Positions 60,436-64,000 of a stretch of DNA of 64,000 bases are shown in pieces; positions within the stretch are counted from its first letter, which is position 1, and every line of letters starts with the position of its first letter. A model generated the notes under the pieces. The model was not told where the DNA came from. It saw nothing but the letters and a program-made list of their open reading frames with translations, and made no database searches. The stretch comes from Planococcus donghaensis. GTDB taxonomy: Bacteria > Bacillota > Bacilli > Bacillales_A > Planococcaceae. The stretch covers positions 248,001 to 312,000 of the forward strand of contig NZ_CP016543.2 of the NCBI RefSeq assembly GCF_001687665.2. The letters run 5' to 3'. The position numbers and the translations under genes are program-made.

Positions 60436-61491
60436 TTATTTCATGACGTTTAAACGTTTGTAACTATCGAATTTTGAACCCCAATATTTATCATTCAAAC
60501 TTGTAATTTGAACGCGGTCACCACCAGCATGGATAAAGCTATTGTTCCCGATGAAAATTCCCATATGTGAGATTCCTGGGCGGTACGTATCTTTAAAGAA
60601 TACCAAGTCACCAACTTCAGGAGAACTAACTGGTGAAGATAGTGCATAAAAGCCTGTTGTGTTCGTTCTTGGAACGCTGAAGCCGGCTTGATTGTAAACA
60701 TAGTAAATATAACCACTGCAATCAAATCCACCTGGTGCAGAGCCGCCCCATTTGTACGGTGTCCCAAGAAAAGAACTTGCGGATGTTACTAATGTAGAAA
60801 TCGCTCCAGAATTGACAGGAGGAGTGACCAATGGATTTGAAACAGTTACTAATGAACTAGAGGCTGACTTGCCATCAACTTTTAAAACTTGTCCGATGCG
60901 AATTGAGCTAGATTTTAAACCATTTAAGCTCATTAATTGTGAAACAGATGTATTATGGCGTTTAGCGATGTTCGTTAGTGTATCACCGCTTACTACGCGA
61001 TACGTACTTGTACTCGAAACAGTAGGTGCAGCTGCTGGAACTTTAACAGTAGTTGTCGGGGTAGTAACAACTACTTTTCCGCTAACGGTTAGCTTTTGAC
61101 CAGGGAAGATGTTGCTTCCAGAAAGCTTATTCAACTGTTGAATTGAACTAACGCTCGTGCTGTGAAGTCGAGCAATACGTGACAACGTATCTCCTGACTT
61201 GACGGTATATGTATTTGCCGAACTTACCGGTGTGCTAGAAACAGTAGGTTTTGCTGGAGCAGCAACCGTTGTTGAAGCGGCTGAAACTTTAATTGTTTGG
61301 TTTGGATAAATAGAATTTGATGATAAGTTGTTCCACGAAAGAAGCTGATTAACCGAAATGTTATTGCTAGATGCGATCTTCCATAACGTATCTCCCGATT
61401 TAACTGTATAAGTACTTGCCTCTGTGTTTGAAGTTCCGATAGCCATTGACAATGCTGTAGCTGCAAATAATGTGAAAATAATCTTTTTCAT
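60436..61491 (-). CDS. Secreted D,L-endopeptidase with three LysM domains and NlpC/P60 domain
   Basis: 351 residues: signal peptide 1-26, LysM domains about 27-70, 93-136 and 162-205 separated by Ser/Thr/Pro linkers, and an NlpC/P60 domain about 232-345. The catalytic Cys is in GGFDCSGYIYYV, His in SHMGIFIG and the third residue in FIHAGGD. This is the LytE/LytF/CwlS layout; such enzymes cut the D-Glu-meso-DAP bond for cell separation or elongation. The ATG at 61491 (GGGG upstream) starts the signal peptide. Confidence 0.92.
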   Translation of the reverse strand: MKKIIFTLFAATALSMAIGTSNTEASTYTVKSGDTLWKIASSNNISVNQLLSWNNLSSNSIYPNQTIKVSAASTTVAAPAKPTVSSTPVSSANTYTVKSGDTLSRIARLHSTSVSSIQQLNKLSGSNIFPGQKLTVSGKVVVTTPTTTVKVPAAAPTVSSTSTYRVVSGDTLTNIAKRHNTSVSQLMSLNGLKSSSIRIGQVLKVDGKSASSSLVTVSNPLVTPPVNSGAISTLVTSASSFLGTPYKWGGSAPGGFDCSGYIYYVYNQAGFSVPRTNTTGFYALSSPVSSPEVGDLVFFKDTYRPGISHMGIFIGNNSFIHAGGDRVQITSLNDKYWGSKFDSYKRLNVMK

Positions 61492-61891
61492 CCTCAAACC
61501 CCTTTTTTTCATTTATTTTATAAATACTTTGGTCTGTTCTTTTCGAGTTACTTAATTCTATATAATTAATACAATATAGGCAATAAGTTTCAATATTACA
61601 ATTGTGTTACAAAGATGAAAGTAATGAAAATGGTAATCAAAATATTGTTAGTAACAAATATATGGAAAATTAAAGGACTTTATAATCTCACAAATACTAT
61701 ATCGGGAATTTTTAATAAAAGTTAATAGTTTATATTAAATTATTGTTTATTTTATGTGGGATAGGTGAAAGTCTTTTTTTAGAGGACGTTTTTAGCGGGT
61801 ATGTAGAACTTAAAATTGTTGCAATATTACCTTTTTTCTGACATTATGAAGGGATATAATGTGGACAAATTAGAAGGAGGCGGAGCAAAGA
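61492..61891. other. 400-bp AT-rich divergent promoter region
   Basis: Lies between the LysM endopeptidase and the acyl-CoA ligase. A perfect TATAAT at 61855-61860 probably belongs to the ligase. On the minus strand, TTGAAA with TATTAA 16 bases away (about 61564-61591) may serve the endopeptidase. No riboswitch, repeat or further gene is seen. Confidence 0.4.
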
Positions 61892-63466
61892 ATGTACGCA
61901 ACACTTGGGAAGATCTTTGATCAGACAGTTAGTATGTATCCGAACAAAGAAGCGCTAGTTGATATGAGAAGAGAGAAGAGATGGACCTATTCACAATGGA
62001 GTGAGGAGGTTCATCGTTTAGCGAATGCGCTTATTACAGCAGGTGTTTGCAAAGGTGACCGTGTTTCAAGCTTTCTTTTCAATAATAGTGAACTGCCTAC
62101 TGCCCTATTTGCTTGTGCAAAAATTGGAGCTGTTTTCAATCCAATCAACTTCCGCTTAAAGCCTGAAGAACTGAGTTATATACTAGATGATGCAACACCC
62201 GAAATTGTCCTTTTTGAAGAAGCATTAAAAGATACAGTCGGAAAAATAGCTGGGCAATTTCCAAGTATTCAATTTTGGTTTATAGACGAAGAGGTGCCTG
62301 ATTATGCAGTGAGTTACCAGGAACGAGTTAATGCAGCCATAGCGACAGATCCTTTTGTAGAAGTAGATGAAACAGATATATACGCCATCATGTATACGAG
62401 TGGAACGACTGGCCGACCAAAAGGCGTTATCCATTCTCATCGCAATATGGCAGAACAAAGTATGACGTGTATTGCGATGTTGAAATATACGAAAAAAGAT
62501 GTAGGTTTAGTAATTGCGCCAATGTTCCATTGTGCGGAATTGCATTGTTGCATCATTCCACGTGTTCAAGCTGGTGCTTCAAGTATTATCATGCATCAAT
62601 TCGATCCTCAAGCAACGGTCGATACGGTTGAAAAGGAAAAGGTGACCGTCATGTTCGCAGTACCAACAATGTGGAGCATGATGACAGAGGTGGACGGGGC
62701 GAATTCGAAAGTGAAGACCTTGCAACGTGGACTATATGGAGCAGCTCCCATGGCACCTGTTCTCGTAAAGCGAGTTAAAGAAGTGCTTGGCGTTGAGCTA
62801 ATTCAGGCGTATGGTCAAACGGAGATGGGACCAGCGATTACTTTTTTAGCTGAAGATGAACAGTTAACTAAAGCAGGGTCTGCTGGAAAACCTGCTTTTA
62901 ATCATGAAATTCGAATTGTTCGTCCACAAGACCATGGACCTTCAGAACCAGATGATCAAGTAGACCCATTTGAAGTAGGAGAAATTATTGTTCGAGGTCC
63001 AAGTATGATGTTGGGTTATTTCCATCGACCACAAGCTACAGCTCGTGTGATGTATAAAGGTTGGTATCATACTAGTGACTTAGGTTATATGGATGAAGAA
63101 GGTTATTTGTATGTATCCGATCGAGTCGATGACATGATTATTAGCGGTGGAGAAAATATTTATCCTCGTGAAGTAGAAGATGCCCTTCATGGACATGAAC
63201 TTGTTCAAGATGTTGCGGTATTAGGTATCCCTGATGAGAAATGGGGAGAATCGGTAATGGCATTTATCGTGGTAAAAAATGAGTTGTTGACGGAGGATCA
63301 ATTAGAAGAATATTGTCTGAACAACGAGAATTTAGCACGATTTAAACGCCCTAGAACGTACTATTTTGTTGAGGAATTACCACGTAACGCCAGTGGCAAA
63401 ATACAGAAATTCTTGTTACGTGAACTATACGCAGATAAAAAACCAAAAGAAAATGAAGGAAACTAA
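61892..63466 (+). CDS. Acyl-CoA synthetase (AMP-forming fatty acid:CoA ligase)
   Basis: 524-residue adenylate-forming enzyme. P-loop MYTSGTTGRPKGVIHSHRN, A5 motif QAYGQTEMGP, A7 YHTSDLGYMDEEGYLYVSDRVDDMIISGGENIYPREVE and the A10 lysine in NASGKIQKF are intact. It activates a carboxylic acid, probably medium- or long-chain fatty, to its CoA thioester. GAAGGAGGCGG precedes the start. A thioesterase gene follows 28 bases later. Confidence 0.92.
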   Translation: MYATLGKIFDQTVSMYPNKEALVDMRREKRWTYSQWSEEVHRLANALITAGVCKGDRVSSFLFNNSELPTALFACAKIGAVFNPINFRLKPEELSYILDDATPEIVLFEEALKDTVGKIAGQFPSIQFWFIDEEVPDYAVSYQERVNAAIATDPFVEVDETDIYAIMYTSGTTGRPKGVIHSHRNMAEQSMTCIAMLKYTKKDVGLVIAPMFHCAELHCCIIPRVQAGASSIIMHQFDPQATVDTVEKEKVTVMFAVPTMWSMMTEVDGANSKVKTLQRGLYGAAPMAPVLVKRVKEVLGVELIQAYGQTEMGPAITFLAEDEQLTKAGSAGKPAFNHEIRIVRPQDHGPSEPDDQVDPFEVGEIIVRGPSMMLGYFHRPQATARVMYKGWYHTSDLGYMDEEGYLYVSDRVDDMIISGGENIYPREVEDALHGHELVQDVAVLGIPDEKWGESVMAFIVVKNELLTEDQLEEYCLNNENLARFKRPRTYYFVEELPRNASGKIQKFLLRELYADKKPKENEGN

Positions 63467-63494
63467 GGTTGTGCGGAAGAAGGAGAATGTTGAC

Positions 63495-63890
63495 GTGGAA
63501 ATGAAGCCAATGAATGAGACCATTATTGGCCTACTAGGAATCGAATTAGGTGAAATGACTTCAGATAAAGCCATGGCTACCATGCCAGTGCACGGTCCTA
63601 CGCACCAAGTTTTTGGTCAACTACATGGAGGGGCATCCGTCGTATTAGCGGAAACCGTTGCAAGTTTTGGGACTTGGAATTTAATCGATCAAGAAAACGA
63701 AATAGCAGTAGGTCTCGAAATTAATGCCAATCATCTACGGGGCAAACGGGATGGAATAGTGACGGCGATCGGTACCCCCTTGCATAAAGGAAGAACCACG
63801 ATGGTTTGGGATGTGAAAATCGTTGATGAAGAAGAAAAGTTGATTTGTGTGTCGAGGTGCACAGTAGCGATTGTTCAAAAGAAAAAGTAG
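63495..63890 (+). CDS. Hotdog-fold acyl-CoA thioesterase (PaaI/MenI-like)
   Basis: 131-residue thioesterase. Family motifs are HGPTHQVFGQLHGGASVVLAETVASFG (catalytic loop with HGG) and LEINANHLRGKRDG. It resembles PaaI/YdiI-type enzymes that hydrolyse acyl- or aroyl-CoA, DHNA-CoA among them. GTG at 63495 is chosen: AAGGAG lies nine bases upstream and the length fits; the frame is open back into the ligase gene. Probably an operon with the ligase. Confidence 0.87.
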   Translation: MEMKPMNETIIGLLGIELGEMTSDKAMATMPVHGPTHQVFGQLHGGASVVLAETVASFGTWNLIDQENEIAVGLEINANHLRGKRDGIVTAIGTPLHKGRTTMVWDVKIVDEEEKLICVSRCTVAIVQKKK

Positions 63891-63895
63891 TACCA

Positions 63896-63938
63896 CAAAG
63901 AGAATCCCTTGCTCAGAAGAGCGAGGGATTCTCTTTGC
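63896..63938 (+). terminator. Terminator of the ligase-thioesterase operon
   Basis: Stem caaagagaatccctcgctc-type, aaagagaatccct.gctc / gagc.agggattctcttt, loop AGAA. Confidence 0.85.
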
Positions 63939-64000
63939 CTATAATAAGTTTTTCATTTGCAAGCATGTTAGTATAAACAATAAAGAAATGTAAAGAGAGA

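Noticed and set aside
1..64000. tRNA, rRNA, prophage, insertion sequence or toxin-antitoxin genes
   Set aside because: None was recognised: no transposase, integrase or phage structural protein motif and no tRNA-like sequence was seen on reading; a dedicated scan (tRNAscan, ISfinder) would be needed to exclude small ones.

Overview
The window looks like an ordinary stretch of chromosome from a low-GC Gram-positive bacterium of the class Bacilli. Protein families, strong AGGAGG-type ribosome binding sites, TTG/GTG starts, a T-box, a preQ1 riboswitch, Fur and PerR boxes and many hairpin plus T-run terminators all fit. The gene set (kip/pxp operon with a YcsG-type transporter, intracellular subtilisin, YteA, YuxK, LysM-NlpC/P60) suggests Planococcaceae (Planococcus or a close genus). 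That placement is inference; no rRNA or tRNA gene is present to confirm it, and no prophage, insertion sequence or CRISPR array is visible.

Layout. 1-2.8 kb: end of an oligopeptide importer operon (oppB', oppC, oppD). 2.8-6.5 kb, minus strand: 5-oxoprolinase operon pxpB-pxpC-pxpA plus a divergent NRAMP-fold transporter, preceded by five exact 21-bp direct repeats. 6.8-11.6 kb: solute-binding lipoprotein, ABC-2 exporter pair, LrgAB/CidAB-type pair. 12-14.3 kb: brnQ facing a GntR/FCD regulator, with a shared sequence element upstream of both. 14.4-19.4 kb: small proteins, RlmI-like methyltransferase, multidrug ABC exporter and a TipA/Mta-type MerR regulator with its own 19-bp-spacer promoter. 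19.5-19.9 kb: array of eleven 40/41-bp hairpin-forming repeats. 20-25.8 kb: phosphatase-fold hydrolase, queF-yhhQ under a preQ1 riboswitch, CDF metal exporter, kinase, YteA, a frameshifted DUF4440 gene and a DCC oxidoreductase. 25.9-33.5 kb: envelope and stress proteins, SleB-like hydrolase, sugar ABC importer lacking an ATPase. 33.6-36 kb: trpE-trpG behind a T-box with a UGG specifier. 36-42.9 kb: single metabolic genes (hisC among them).

42.9-47.7 kb is the most coherent and interesting block. A truncated riboflavin-type operon (GTP cyclohydrolase II, RibD, HAD phosphatase, with no ribE, ribB or ribH) diverges from a ferritin gene and a FetAB-type iron exporter. A near-perfect Fur box, a near-perfect PerR box and a 27-codon small ORF lie in the shared intergenic region. 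Together they suggest iron- and peroxide-controlled iron storage and export, with a flavin-precursor branch that may respond to iron.

47.7-64 kb: saccharopine-dehydrogenase-like protein, DUF485/ActP acetate symporter, intracellular subtilisin, a surface protein with two 184-residue His-containing repeats next to a CopC-domain protein, diguanylate cyclase, MscS channel, type II pantothenate kinase, nitroreductase, coproporphyrinogen oxidase, LysM endopeptidase, and an acyl-CoA ligase with a thioesterase.

All family assignments come from reading the sequences; no database search was possible.
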